Positions 7,469 to 16,270 are shown, counted from the first letter of the stretch. The stretch is 40,464 bases of DNA from GCA-020348445 sp965372465 (GCA_965372465.1 CBDVCK010000002.1:1-40464), one strand, 5' to 3'. Program-made: numbers and translations. Notes: generated from the sequence alone by a model not told the origin.

Positions 7469-8275
7469 CTACTCACCATTTTTTGATAGAACATAAAATT
7501 TGTTGATGGAAAGCTCATTAAATCCATCAATATTCAGGGAGATTTTTCTTGCCACCTCATTGATCTTGGCTTCGAATTTCGGCTCATCGGGCAGGACTGA
7601 AAGAGGATGGACCACCCTAGAGATGAAATAGTAGGTGCCCATGCTAATGATTTTTTCAATTCTAAATTGATCTTTTAAGAATTTCATAATTGTTTCATCA
7701 TCAAAAAGTAAGTTATGCCAGTGTTTCTCGATTCTATGCAGACCGTAAGATTCCCTCATATGGTTGAGTCCGTCAAGACCGCCTGAAGTCCCTTCTATCA
7801 TAAGGAACCTGCCTCTATTTCTAAGGACCTTTTTAATTTCCAGCATGGCCTGCATCTGCTCTTCCCAGCTTCCCAGGTTAATCAAACATCTTTCACTGAT
7901 TACCACATCGAAAGAGTTTTCTGGGTAAGCAAGGTTCAGCACATCCATCTGTTTGAACGAGATGTTCTTAAAATTTGCTTGTTTCTGAATGAGCTTTTGG
8001 TCCGCCTGGTCTATCATTTCCGAAGAGAAGTCGATTCCCACCACATTCTTTGCTTTCTCAGAGTATATCTCTGTGGCAAATCCGTTTCCACATCCCACAT
8101 CCAATACCCCGTCACTATCGTTCAGTTGACCCAAAATGAGATCGATTTCCAACAAACGCAATTGGATATCCCTCATGGTTGCTTGGGGTAGCTCTTTCAA
8201 TTCCTTGGCTTTTTGATCCCAGTAATCGAGAATTTCTTTCTTACCAAGGGGGGATTTTTCATTGTCTCCTTTCAT
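7469..8275 (-). CDS. SAM-dependent methyltransferase, class I
   Basis: A 268-residue methyltransferase of the Methyltransf_11/25 type. Motif I VLDVGCGNG lies at residues 57-65, the acidic post-I motif is VVGIDFSSEM, and the FDVVISERCLINL stretch is motif IV. It is the third gene of the minus-strand set that begins with the deacetylase at 10055, after the formyltransferase, so it may methylate the amino sugar or a glycan terminus. An isoprenoid or other small-molecule target is equally possible from sequence alone. GAGAGG lies upstream of the chosen ATG. Confidence 0.8.
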   Translation of the reverse strand: MKGDNEKSPLGKKEILDYWDQKAKELKELPQATMRDIQLRLLEIDLILGQLNDSDGVLDVGCGNGFATEIYSEKAKNVVGIDFSSEMIDQADQKLIQKQANFKNISFKQMDVLNLAYPENSFDVVISERCLINLGSWEEQMQAMLEIKKVLRNRGRFLMIEGTSGGLDGLNHMRESYGLHRIEKHWHNLLFDDETIMKFLKDQFRIEKIISMGTYYFISRVVHPLSVLPDEPKFEAKINEVARKISLNIDGFNELSINKFYVLSKNGE

Positions 8276-8320
8276 TTCATTTCCTCTCTTATATCTCTGC
8301 TTAATTCAATTGCATCTCTT

Positions 8321-9307
8321 TCATTTTTTAAATTTTTCTAGCTCCTTGCTTATTCTTGATATTTCACCTGTGACGTCCATTCCCAATCTTGTTCTAATCG
8401 TTTTGATTACTTCAGTTGGTTTTTTACGTTCCGTGCTCTTTATACTCACCTCTTCCAATACGATCAAACCTTCGCCCGTTACAATAGCCACCTCACCTGT
8501 GTTTTTTCTCCTCTCAGCTACCTGACCAGGAATGCCTACAAAAGGATACTCAGGAATCTCAGAATGGCCTTTCCAAATCACAAGTTTTTCTGTTCCAATA
8601 TATGTATACGCTCCGGCAAATGGCTCGGAAACCGCTCTTATTAATCTGTCAATTTCTATTGAAGGTTGGGACCAATCGATCTCACCATCCTTGGGGGTAC
8701 GGGGGTAGCATCTTAACGATATTGACTGATCTTTAGGCTGATGGTGTAATGTTATGGCATCATTTGCAAAACCATCTATTGCTTCCAAAAACATGTCGGG
8801 GGAGTTATGATTGATAAATTCGTAGAGCTCCGAGATATAGGTTCTATCCGACAGAGGCATTTCTCGTTGGAGTACTATAGGTCCCGCATCCAACTCTGGT
8901 GTCATTAAATGCAGTGTCAATACGATCTTTTTTTCACCGCAAATAATCGCCCAATTCGAAGTGGCATTTCCCTTGTATCGGGGTAAATCCCCTACATGGG
9001 CGTTTATAATACCATATGGAAAACAATCATTGACATCCTGCTGGATAATGGTTCTCCAGTTAACACTTATCGCAATGTCTGGATTACTACTTTTTATCTG
9101 TTGGATAACTTCAGCCGAGTTGATCCGTTCTGTTTGTAAGAAATTTAATTTTAGCTTTTCAGCCAGTAACTTAAAATCATTTGCAACCGTATTATAACCG
9201 GGGGACTCTTTGCATGTGATTATAATTGCTATATCATGGTCACTTTCTTTCAGCTTTAAGATGCTGTTATATAGGATCTCAGTCCTTCCTATTGCTGCTA
9301 TTCTCAT
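8321..9307 (-). CDS. N-formyltransferase, Fmt-like fold (predicted sugar N-formyltransferase)
   Basis: A 328-residue protein with the N10-formyltetrahydrofolate formyltransferase fold. The catalytic triad is complete: N102 and H104 in INAHVGDLPRYKGNA and D140 in ELDAGPIVLQ, with the family's exact His-to-Asp spacing of 36. A C-terminal OB-like domain includes FAGAYTYIGTEKLVIWKG. Archaea start translation with unformylated methionine, so a role on tRNA is unlikely. In glycan loci this fold formylates the 4-amino group of dideoxy amino sugars, matching the DegT aminotransferases nearby. Its start overlaps the end of the upstream deacetylase gene by 29 bases, implying coupled translation. Confidence 0.85.
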   Translation of the reverse strand: MRIAAIGRTEILYNSILKLKESDHDIAIIITCKESPGYNTVANDFKLLAEKLKLNFLQTERINSAEVIQQIKSSNPDIAISVNWRTIIQQDVNDCFPYGIINAHVGDLPRYKGNATSNWAIICGEKKIVLTLHLMTPELDAGPIVLQREMPLSDRTYISELYEFINHNSPDMFLEAIDGFANDAITLHHQPKDQSISLRCYPRTPKDGEIDWSQPSIEIDRLIRAVSEPFAGAYTYIGTEKLVIWKGHSEIPEYPFVGIPGQVAERRKNTGEVAIVTGEGLIVLEEVSIKSTERKKPTEVIKTIRTRLGMDVTGEISRISKELEKFKK

Positions 9308-10055
9308 TTAACGACTTCCATTTGTTGGCTAAATCAGATATTGTCATCCCCGAGAATTGCCCATCGATCTTTATCTGTTGGACCAATTCTCTAAAAAACG
9401 TTTCTGTTCCCTCTCCTGATTTCTTGATATAGCGTTGTAGTTCAGAAAGAGAACACTTAGTTATGTCTATTTCAGATTTGCACAGGAAATAATTATCCAT
9501 AGAATAGGAATTCAATACAATATGGATCGGATGGAAGTTGAAAATCTTGATTCCGTTTATATGATATTTATCATTAGATAGCGAAAAGCAGGGATCGGGT
9601 CTATACATTTCAGTATCATCCTCCCAGAAATACGGGATACGCAATAGCCCTATGTTTTTCGTGAAGAATATCTTATGCGGAACAATATTTGGTGTATTTG
9701 GAAGTAATATTGAAACATCGTAAAAGATATCGAATTCTTCCCTCAACATCCTGAGCAAAGATGTGGATTGCATTAAATCATGGGTTCTTGAAGATCTTGC
9801 TCCTGGAATGATTTTCTTTAGATTGTTCAATGTTTCTCTCGGGGTTTTACCCTGTGTACTTCCCTCAGTAAAATTTGGGTGAATGCCCAATTCAAAAAGG
9901 TTAGGATATTCGAGTAATCTCCTGATTTCCGGGCTTTCATGTGTAACAAACCACGTAGATTTTATTTCGTTCTCGATTAGAAAGTTTGCCACTTGTGCAA
10001 TTATTGAATCGGATGCCCAATCGGTGTCGATCGTAATCAAATACTCATTAATCAT
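9279..10055 (-). CDS. NodB-like polysaccharide deacetylase family protein
   Basis: About 258 residues, opening MINEYLITIDTDWASDSI: the N-terminal Asp pair of the carbohydrate esterase 4 fold. STWFVTHESPEI and the metal-type LGIHPNF then follow, and later SSRTHDLMQST. The predicted activity is metal-dependent N-deacetylation of a sugar. The frame is open 18 codons further upstream, but GAGAGGT lies 7 bases before the ATG at 10055 and the family begins there. First gene of the deacetylase / formyltransferase / methyltransferase set. Removing an acetyl group and then adding a formyl group to the same amine is an attractive but unproven reading. Confidence 0.7.
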   Translation of the reverse strand: MINEYLITIDTDWASDSIIAQVANFLIENEIKSTWFVTHESPEIRRLLEYPNLFELGIHPNFTEGSTQGKTPRETLNNLKKIIPGARSSRTHDLMQSTSLLRMLREEFDIFYDVSILLPNTPNIVPHKIFFTKNIGLLRIPYFWEDDTEMYRPDPCFSLSNDKYHINGIKIFNFHPIHIVLNSYSMDNYFLCKSEIDITKCSLSELQRYIKKSGEGTETFFRELVQQIKIDGQFSGMTISDLANKWKSLNENSSNRKD

Positions 10056-10123
10056 TATGAAACCTCTCTTATATTTAATTCTCACATAACCCTTTTTACT
10101 GGCAATCAATTACTTAAATGTCC

Positions 10124-10130
10124 TTTATAC
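10124..10130 (-). promoter_or_regulatory. TATA box for the deacetylase-formyltransferase operon
   Basis: The minus strand reads GTATAAA, followed by GG. Transcription would start near 10101, with a leader of about 45 nt containing the GAGAGGT ribosome-binding site. A second A/T element nearer the gene lies too close to the ATG to be the main one. Confidence 0.5.
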
Positions 10131-10385
10131 ACCTTATTCTATTTATCTTTTACATGCAATCGATTAGATATTAACCGTCGAAAAAATAGTTATACTATTT
10201 AGAAGAATCTTCGTTTTCTGAAAATGTATGTGTATTAGAATGAATCTCATATTTCAAGCAACGCAAATCTCCATGGTACTTAACTTAGCATGTGCATGAG
10301 AATCCTCACCAAAAAATCTTCACAAATAACAAGATAAAAAGGATTAGGAATTTTTCATTAGGATAAAGATATTGAAAATGAAAAC

Positions 10386-10393
10386 TATTTAAA
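10386..10393 (+). promoter_or_regulatory. TATA box for the first DegT aminotransferase operon
   Basis: TATTTAAA, with predicted transcription start near 10416. This puts the ATG at 10422 within about 6 nt of the transcript end, while the ATG at 10473 would have a leader of about 57 nt. Confidence 0.45.
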
Positions 10394-10421
10394 GCAATCC
10401 CTCGATATACTGAATCAAATA

Positions 10422-11600
10422 ATGTACATAATACCTGGAAGCCATCGGGAGGCCATCCGAGTGACAAACAATATGCATTCAAAGATCCCCTTACTCAGGC
10501 CGTTTTTCGATTCAGAAGAATTGAAAGAAATCCAGAAAGTTTTGGAATCTGGTTGGGTCTCTCAAGGTCCAAAGGTAAAAGAGTTCGAGAAAAAGGTGGC
10601 TGATTATCTTGGTGTTAAATATGCTATTGCCGTAGCAAATTGCACTTCAGCTCTGCACCTGTCCTCATTAAGCCTGGGTATTAAGCAGGGGGATGAGGTT
10701 TTAGTGGCGGATTATACATTTCCGGCAACTGGACATTCCGTATTATATTGCGGAGCGAAACCCGTATTTGTTGATGTGGATTTAAGAACCTATAACATCA
10801 ATCCAGAGCGGATTGAAGGGAAAATCACTGAGAGAACAAAAGCGATTATTCCAGTGCACACATTTGGTCAACCAGCGGAAATGGATAGAATCAAAGAAAT
10901 TTCGGAAAAATATGACATAAAGGTAATTGAGGATGCTGCATGCGCATTTGGTGCCCAATATAAGGGAAGATATGCAGGGACGATAGGAGATATTGGATGC
11001 TTTTCTTTTCATGCTAGAAAAGGCATTACAACGGGGGAGGGGGGGATGGTGGTTACAAATAACGAAGATTTAGCGAAGAGAATCCGTGAGTTATCCGTCT
11101 TTGGTATGCGGAATGCATGGGATGTTGAAAGAACCGATGAATTTGTTATTCCGGAATTTATCAATATCGGATATAATTATAAAATGAGCGATATTGCTGC
11201 TGCAATTGGTGTAGCACAATTGAAAAAGCTTGAAAAAATCATAAAAAGAAACATAGAACTCGCAAAATATTGGGATGAAAACCTTCAAGAATTCGAAGAT
11301 ATTGAAGCACCTTTTGTTAAAGAAAATGTAAAACATATTTTTCAAAGCTATGTTGCTCTCCTTAACCCAAACATAAAAAGGAACAAGATAATCCAGGAAT
11401 TGATGCAAAAAGGTGTTCAAACCCAAATTGGGACTTATGCTTCTCATATTCAACCTGTATATAACTCAAAAGAGATATGTCCAAATTCCCTGGAGGTATT
11501 TAAAAGATCCTTGGCTTTACCTATGTACTATATGCTAAATGAGGAAAGCATTGAGATAGCTACAAAATTTATTAAAACTGCATTGGAGAGATTGAAATGA
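10422..11600 (+). CDS. DegT/DnrJ/EryC1 family sugar aminotransferase
   Basis: A PLP-dependent aminotransferase of 392 residues that should transfer an amino group from glutamate to a keto-sugar nucleotide. The Schiff-base lysine is K200 in SFHARKGITTGEGGMV. VANCTSALHLSSL binds the PLP phosphate, and VIEDAACAFGA carries the cofactor-contacting Asp. The family core starts at IPLLRPFFDSEEL, so the ATG at 10473 is an alternative start that would remove 17 residues. The stop overlaps the next start as ATGA, so it is translationally coupled to an SDR enzyme that may supply its keto-sugar. Confidence 0.88.
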   Translation: MYIIPGSHREAIRVTNNMHSKIPLLRPFFDSEELKEIQKVLESGWVSQGPKVKEFEKKVADYLGVKYAIAVANCTSALHLSSLSLGIKQGDEVLVADYTFPATGHSVLYCGAKPVFVDVDLRTYNINPERIEGKITERTKAIIPVHTFGQPAEMDRIKEISEKYDIKVIEDAACAFGAQYKGRYAGTIGDIGCFSFHARKGITTGEGGMVVTNNEDLAKRIRELSVFGMRNAWDVERTDEFVIPEFINIGYNYKMSDIAAAIGVAQLKKLEKIIKRNIELAKYWDENLQEFEDIEAPFVKENVKHIFQSYVALLNPNIKRNKIIQELMQKGVQTQIGTYASHIQPVYNSKEICPNSLEVFKRSLALPMYYMLNEESIEIATKFIKTALERLK

Positions 11601-12565
11601 CATTAAAGAATAAAAAAATCTTCATGACGGGTGGAGCGGGATTCATAGGTGCAGCTTTGATAGCTAGACTCATAGAAAATAATGACATCATCGTGTATGA
11701 TACACTGCAACGCAACGCACTGAAATACACGGATCTTTTAAAACATCCCAATCTTACAGTGATTCAAGGGAATGTTTTGGATAGAGATAAACTAGAGAAT
11801 GCTGTTGAGGATAGTGACGTTGTCATACATCTGGCAGCAATAGCCGGTATTGCTACAGTGATAAAAAGCCCCATCAATACAATGGAAGTTAATATGATGG
11901 GGACGTACAATGTTTTAAAGGCGATAGAGCCCAGAATCGAAAAGATCGAGAGGTTTATTTATTTTTCAACAAGCGAAGTCTTCGGTTCTTATGCCTACAA
12001 AGTGGAAGAAACTCATACAACTAATCTTGCTCCTGTTGGAGAGGCCAGATGGACCTATTCCGTGAGCAAATTAGCTGCCGAGCACTTGGTTCATAGTTAT
12101 TACAAGGAATTTGCTCTTCCCACAGTGACTGTCCGACCTTTTAATATTTATGGACCTGGCCAGGTGGGGGAAGGTGCAATTCATGTATTTGTAACCAGAG
12201 CTCTTGAAGAATTGGAAATCCAGATTCACGGTGAAGGCGATCAGATTAGATCTTGGTGTTATATCGATGACATTCTCCAGGGAATCCTGTTTTGTTTAGA
12301 AAAGGACGAAGCAATTGGAGAGGTGTTCAATATTGGCAATCCTAAAGGAACATTGACGATACTCAGTCTAGCAGAGAAGGTGGTGCAACTTTGCGAGTCG
12401 AATAGCAAAATAGCCTTTGTCCCAAAACATTATATTGATGTGGATTTAAGAATACCAAGTATAGAAAAAGCCATGAACATCTTAGGATTCAAGCCAGAGG
12501 TCGATTTAGATGATGGTCTTAGAAGAACCATTGAATGGTATCGAAAAAAAATGAACTCCAATTAA
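11597..12565 (+). CDS. NAD-dependent nucleotide-sugar dehydratase/decarboxylase-like SDR
   Basis: A 322-residue extended SDR with GGAGFIGA at residues 11-18 and catalytic Y154/K158 in TYSVSKLAAEH. Its active-site loop reads STSEVFG with E127. A Glu there is seen in UDP-glucuronate decarboxylases, LegB-type 4,6-dehydratases and GDP-mannose dehydratases, but not in simple 4-epimerases. The EARWTYSVSK context is closest in form to the decarboxylase branch. It overlaps the upstream DegT aminotransferase gene by 4 bases, so the two likely make a keto-sugar and aminate it. Exact reaction undetermined. Confidence 0.8.
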   Translation: MTLKNKKIFMTGGAGFIGAALIARLIENNDIIVYDTLQRNALKYTDLLKHPNLTVIQGNVLDRDKLENAVEDSDVVIHLAAIAGIATVIKSPINTMEVNMMGTYNVLKAIEPRIEKIERFIYFSTSEVFGSYAYKVEETHTTNLAPVGEARWTYSVSKLAAEHLVHSYYKEFALPTVTVRPFNIYGPGQVGEGAIHVFVTRALEELEIQIHGEGDQIRSWCYIDDILQGILFCLEKDEAIGEVFNIGNPKGTLTILSLAEKVVQLCESNSKIAFVPKHYIDVDLRIPSIEKAMNILGFKPEVDLDDGLRRTIEWYRKKMNSN

Positions 12566-12577
12566 AGAACATAATAT

Positions 12578-13831
12578 TTATGTAGTATGCTTTTTACCTA
12601 TTGATAATAGTTCCTCCGTGTTTGGCATCGATTGGTTATTTGCAAGTGCTTTGTATATCATCATATGTTGTTTGGCGGAAATCTTAGCCGAACAGTATTT
12701 TAACGCATATGTTCTGTTTTCCATTCCTTTTTTCCGGGTCTCATCAACATTATCGGCAAGATATGTTAATTCATTGGATGCTTCCTTGATAAGGGCATCG
12801 TCCTCCTCCCAATCAAAAACTCGCATGCCGTTGCTCTCAGTCATGAGAGTCCTATACCACCCAATGTTCGTGGCCAACACATATCTCCCCATCATGGTCG
12901 CCTCCCTACCAAAAGTGGAGAGGATATTTGACACCTTTTTATGAAAATGTGGAACAATGTCTGCCCCGCTTAGCAAGGAAGGAAGTACAGAGTGATGATA
13001 TGTTCCTATATAGAATGCGTTTTCTGGATATTTTTCGCACAATCGATTCAATTCTTTTTCGAGAATCGCTTGCTGTTTTGGAGGATACCTTCGAAAATAG
13101 CCACCCCACACGAAATAGACATTCTTACGTTTTGAAAGGATTTCTTTTGCGATTTTTATGAGAATAGAATCCCCTTTCATCGATTCGATTGCCCCGCCCT
13201 TAAAAATGATCAGGCCATCTTTATTGATATTTTGTTCGAACCATGGATGCGGATGGATTTTATGCGGATCGAACACCTCGTCGTCAATACCGATAAAAGG
13301 GAACATTATCATTTTATTTCTCAACAGTTCTTCATTATCAGGAAGATGTCTATGAGCACGTTCCAGTAACATATTTCTATCCGACTCATCTACTATTACC
13401 GTGTCCGGTATATTGAGTATTGCCCGTAAATAATAAGGATTAGTTGGACCTTCAACATCTATTATCCCTGAATGGGTGCCGTAATACGTTAAAATAACTT
13501 TTCTTGGAATTTTAAGGGACTGAAGTAAATGCGGCAATAATGTAAAACTGTGGATATGAAGGATATCGCCCTTTCCAACCTCTTGAATGGCCCGTATAGC
13601 CCAAAGATTCCTGAAATTCCTGGTAACACTTATTCTCGGGAACTTGAGATTTAGGGTTGAAAGTGACTTATAGAACTTAAAAACTCTTTTCTTTGGCAGG
13701 CGATCGTAGGTCAAGTATTCGATATCCAGTCCAGCTCTCTTTAGGTATTTTACCAGAGGATTGATAGCGGTAACTACCCCTACATTGGACCTGCTATCTA
13801 ATTCGCCTATTGCATAAACCTTTTGGGGCAT
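12578..13831 (-). CDS. Glycosyltransferase, GT-B fold (GT4-like)
   Basis: A 417-residue protein with an N-terminal domain opening VYAIGELDSRSNVGVVTAI, a GDILHIHSFTLLPHLL strand-helix typical of the GT4 acceptor domain, and KVILTYYGTHSGI. The C-terminal domain has IIFKGGAIESMKGDSILI, LPSLLSGADIVPHFH and FGREATMMGRYVLATNIGW. The E-x7-E signature is not clean, so the family is assigned from the overall layout. It is single on its strand and converges on the SDR gene 12 bases away. A TATA-like TTATAAAT lies only about 20 bases upstream of the ATG, suggesting a very short or absent leader. Confidence 0.7.
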   Translation of the reverse strand: MPQKVYAIGELDSRSNVGVVTAINPLVKYLKRAGLDIEYLTYDRLPKKRVFKFYKSLSTLNLKFPRISVTRNFRNLWAIRAIQEVGKGDILHIHSFTLLPHLLQSLKIPRKVILTYYGTHSGIIDVEGPTNPYYLRAILNIPDTVIVDESDRNMLLERAHRHLPDNEELLRNKMIMFPFIGIDDEVFDPHKIHPHPWFEQNINKDGLIIFKGGAIESMKGDSILIKIAKEILSKRKNVYFVWGGYFRRYPPKQQAILEKELNRLCEKYPENAFYIGTYHHSVLPSLLSGADIVPHFHKKVSNILSTFGREATMMGRYVLATNIGWYRTLMTESNGMRVFDWEEDDALIKEASNELTYLADNVDETRKKGMENRTYALKYCSAKISAKQHMMIYKALANNQSMPNTEELLSIGKKHTT

Positions 13832-13868
13832 TTCTATCCACGACCGTTATAAATCAAGGATGGAACGA

Positions 13869-14567
13869 TCAATATTCCCTTTCCAAATGATAAGAGGTTT
13901 TATACCAATAGAATGGATGAATTAGAACGTAAATCTTATTTTCTTTGCCGATGTAGTGACATAAACATTTACCTTCTCCACCCCATTTGCCAAGGCTGTC
14001 GCTTAGGTAAAATGTACCCTTGAAAAAGTCATCCATATATGCTTCGTAAGTAAAACCCAATTCATGAAAGTCATTTTCTTTCCAATAATCCCTGTTTATG
14101 ATTGGTGTAAAATCCCTGTGAGGCGCGATACCTCTTATCTTCTTGTCAAATACAAGTTCCAGTAGGTTCTTTTCCTTTATTATCACCTCATAGGGATCAT
14201 GGTTCGTAATTTCCGAAAAATCGAGATGCTCGTAATGCAGTCCAATGTCCTGTCCAAGTTCTATTATTTTTTTGAAGGCATAATATGTTTTAAAGCCAAA
14301 CGGATTGTAATTATCGGCATGGACCCGAATGAAATATGTGGCTTTAACCCCAAATTTATATTCGATTTCTGCGAATTTTAAAGCAGCTGATGGGGAAAAT
14401 TCGATATCATGGCGAATTATCAGAAATTTATCCGGGCGCTTACCGTTAGCAAAATCTTCCATGCTTATAAAATTATACCCAGCGTCCTTTGCTGTTTTTA
14501 AAATCTGCTCGTAATGTTCAAATGTGAATGGACATGAAGAAACTGGTATATTCGATTTATATTCCAT
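13869..14567 (-). CDS. Polysaccharide deacetylase-like protein (WbmS-like)
   Basis: A 232-residue protein with the NodB-type beta/alpha barrel pattern: FLIIRHDIEFSPSAALKFA at about 48-66 (His-Asp pair H53/D54, metal-site type), YFIRVHADNYN and DIGLHYEHLDF. This arrangement, with HDIE for the commoner HDVD, resembles the WbmS-like group found in O-antigen clusters. It probably removes an acyl group from a sugar, though the exact chemistry of the group is poorly known. It begins 2 bases after the stop of the WbqC-like gene, so the two are co-transcribed. Confidence 0.65.
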   Translation of the reverse strand: MEYKSNIPVSSCPFTFEHYEQILKTAKDAGYNFISMEDFANGKRPDKFLIIRHDIEFSPSAALKFAEIEYKFGVKATYFIRVHADNYNPFGFKTYYAFKKIIELGQDIGLHYEHLDFSEITNHDPYEVIIKEKNLLELVFDKKIRGIAPHRDFTPIINRDYWKENDFHELGFTYEAYMDDFFKGTFYLSDSLGKWGGEGKCLCHYIGKENKIYVLIHPFYWYKTSYHLEREY

Positions 14568-14569
14568 TT

Positions 14570-15259
14570 CTAAGCCCCTTTTATTATTTCCAAACTCTTG
14601 GGTCCTTCGTTAAACAACAGATCGATTATTGACATTTTTGGTTTGAATTCACCACATAATTGATTATAGACAGGATGATGAAAATCCTGATAAGTTAAAC
14701 TTATTTTACTTTCAGTGAACATATCTTCATCTAAATAATCCTTTGCCCCAATTCCAGAGATGTAAGTGTCCCCGTCAACAGATTTAACGATATTTACGAG
14801 ACGTTCTGTTGACTCGCCCTTGATCTCGAGTTCAGAGCTTTTTATGAAATCCATTTTGATGTTCAAGAAATCTGCGATTTTCTGGACTATGAATTCATTC
14901 AATTCGGATAATTTATCCCAATCCATTTGGTATAGTTCTTCAAAAAAACTAGAATATAATTTAAAATATTTGGCTTTCTTGTAATTCATCAATATGCTTT
15001 TCCAATGCCTTTTCCTCCAGTTTATGTGATTATCGATTTTAACTTCCAAGGTGGTTTGACCGAATTGCCCTTTAATCAATACTGGCACAGTAAGATACAT
15101 TCCCCCTTGGGCGGTTTTAATTGTGTTTCTATTGATCACTTGATTTTTTGAATACTGGCTGTCATCCAGGAAAACGAAAATATCGGAATTTAACATCTTG
15201 TGGAAATAACCTATCCATGGGATATAATTCGGTTGATGAATTGCCACTATTTTCCCCAT
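14570..15259 (-). CDS. WbqC-like family protein
   Basis: A 229-residue protein that opens IVAIHQPNYIPWIGYFHK and continues DIFVFLDDSQYSKNQ and VINRNTIKT, the hallmark N-terminus of the WbqC family. SGIGAKDYLDEDMF and a closing LLFNEGPKS segment also fit. Family members occur in O-antigen and amino-sugar loci next to DegT aminotransferases and are suspected acyl- or formyl-related enzymes, but their reaction is not established to my knowledge. It heads an operon with the WbmS-like deacetylase. A GGAG and a TATA box lie just upstream. Confidence 0.85.
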   Translation of the reverse strand: MGKIVAIHQPNYIPWIGYFHKMLNSDIFVFLDDSQYSKNQVINRNTIKTAQGGMYLTVPVLIKGQFGQTTLEVKIDNHINWRKRHWKSILMNYKKAKYFKLYSSFFEELYQMDWDKLSELNEFIVQKIADFLNIKMDFIKSSELEIKGESTERLVNIVKSVDGDTYISGIGAKDYLDEDMFTESKISLTYQDFHHPVYNQLCGEFKPKMSIIDLLFNEGPKSLEIIKGA

Positions 15260-15292
15260 GTAATATTCTCCGTCCTTCGGATGAATGATTGG

Positions 15293-15299
15293 ATATATG
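15293..15299 (-). promoter_or_regulatory. TATA box for the WbqC-like operon
   Basis: The minus strand reads ATATATC. The predicted transcript start near 15270 leaves a leader of about 11 nt holding the GGAG at 15269-15272. Confidence 0.5.
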
Positions 15300-15410
15300 A
15301 ACTTTTTGCAGTAATTTTTAGAAAGATGCTCATAAACTCAATTTAAACAAGTGCTTTTAAATTTTTCCGAATGTTAGAAAAATGGAAGATATAGGGAAAC
15401 TAGTGACCGC

Positions 15411-15433
15411 AAATAAAAAAAGTAGTAAAAAAA
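15411..15433 (-). terminator. Double oligo-T terminator of the PglD/NeuD-like gene
   Basis: Immediately after the TGA stop, the minus strand has two runs of seven T (15427-15433 and 15415-15421) separated by five bases. Oligo-T tracts in the sense strand are the normal archaeal termination signal. Confidence 0.6.
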
Positions 15434-16123
15434 TCATTCCCATTTCTTTATATCCGAATAGAGGTCGTTGGGCCTAATCTCCGAGATCGGGGATCCAAAA
15501 GCAAAAGTATTATCCTTTATATCCTTTAAAACCAAAGAGCCCGCACCAATCACACAATTATTGCCTATTCTCACACCAGCACCAATTGTAACACCGGGGC
15601 CGACATATACATTACCCCCGATTTCGCTTTGACCCCCGACAAAGCTATTTCCGTGGATCGCCGCATTATTTCCAATTCTTACGCCCTCGAGAATGGAAAC
15701 GCCAGGATAAATCGAGCAGTTCGACCCTATCTCACTGTTTGGGGAAATTGTAACAAATGACAGGATAAAGCATCCTTCTTTTATTGATGAAGAATGTGAA
15801 ATATAGCTGTTCTTATGAATCAAGGTAATGGATTGAAGGCCAAGATTAATACATTCTTTATATACATACTCCTTTATCGCCATATGTTTTACTGCGGCCA
15901 AACCCACTGCAAAATGGGTGATGTTTCTTTCATTGTATAATTTTTGAATATCTGGAAAGTTTCCGATCACTTTGTAACCAAAATATTCATTGTTCATTTT
16001 AGAAGGATCGTCATCAAGTAACCCAATGACATTGAATTCTTCGATTTTTCTGTTATCTGTCAATACATCTATTATATTCGCGGTTGTTAAACTTGTGCTG
16101 AACAAAATGCTCCTTTTTTCCAT
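15434..16123 (-). CDS. PglD/NeuD-like sugar acyltransferase
   Basis: A 229-residue two-domain enzyme. The N-terminal 80 or so residues form a small Rossmann-like PglD_N domain (VIGLLDDDPSKMN, HFAVGLAAVKH). The remainder is a left-handed beta-helix of hexapeptide repeats, with VSILEGVRIGNNAAIHG carrying the likely catalytic His and VIGAGSLVLKDI near the end. Relatives use acetyl-CoA to acetylate the 4-amino group of UDP-amino sugars (PglD) or the hydroxyl of sialic acid (NeuD). Its divergent neighbour, 188 bases away, is a DegT aminotransferase, which favours the amino-sugar role. Confidence 0.85.
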   Translation of the reverse strand: MEKRSILFSTSLTTANIIDVLTDNRKIEEFNVIGLLDDDPSKMNNEYFGYKVIGNFPDIQKLYNERNITHFAVGLAAVKHMAIKEYVYKECINLGLQSITLIHKNSYISHSSSIKEGCFILSFVTISPNSEIGSNCSIYPGVSILEGVRIGNNAAIHGNSFVGGQSEIGGNVYVGPGVTIGAGVRIGNNCVIGAGSLVLKDIKDNTFAFGSPISEIRPNDLYSDIKKWE

Positions 16124-16161
16124 TCTACCACTTTTTTCTAAATTCTTACATAATCAATAAT

Positions 16162-16168
16162 GTATAAG
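16162..16168 (-). promoter_or_regulatory. TATA box for the PglD/NeuD-like gene
   Basis: The minus strand reads CTTATAC. The predicted start near 16139 gives a leader of about 16 nt that includes AGTGGT. Confidence 0.45.
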
Positions 16169-16270
16169 AATATTTTGAGAGGGTTTTTCGTTTAAATCAT
16201 TATAATGGTTGCTAAGTGGTATAAACTTATTTTACATATTTAAATTGTGTTTCATTCTTATTTCAAAAGT

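Larger units (their letters stand above)
10056..10421. other. Gene-free divergent regulatory region
   Basis: A 366-base AT-rich stretch between divergent operons with no plausible open frame or RNA gene. It contains one TATA-like element for each side (listed separately) and several weaker A/T octamers. I saw no strong long repeat. Confidence 0.5.

Noticed and set aside
8321..9307. Methionyl-tRNA formyltransferase
   Set aside because: The fold and triad match, but archaea do not use formylmethionine and the gene sits inside an amino-sugar operon.
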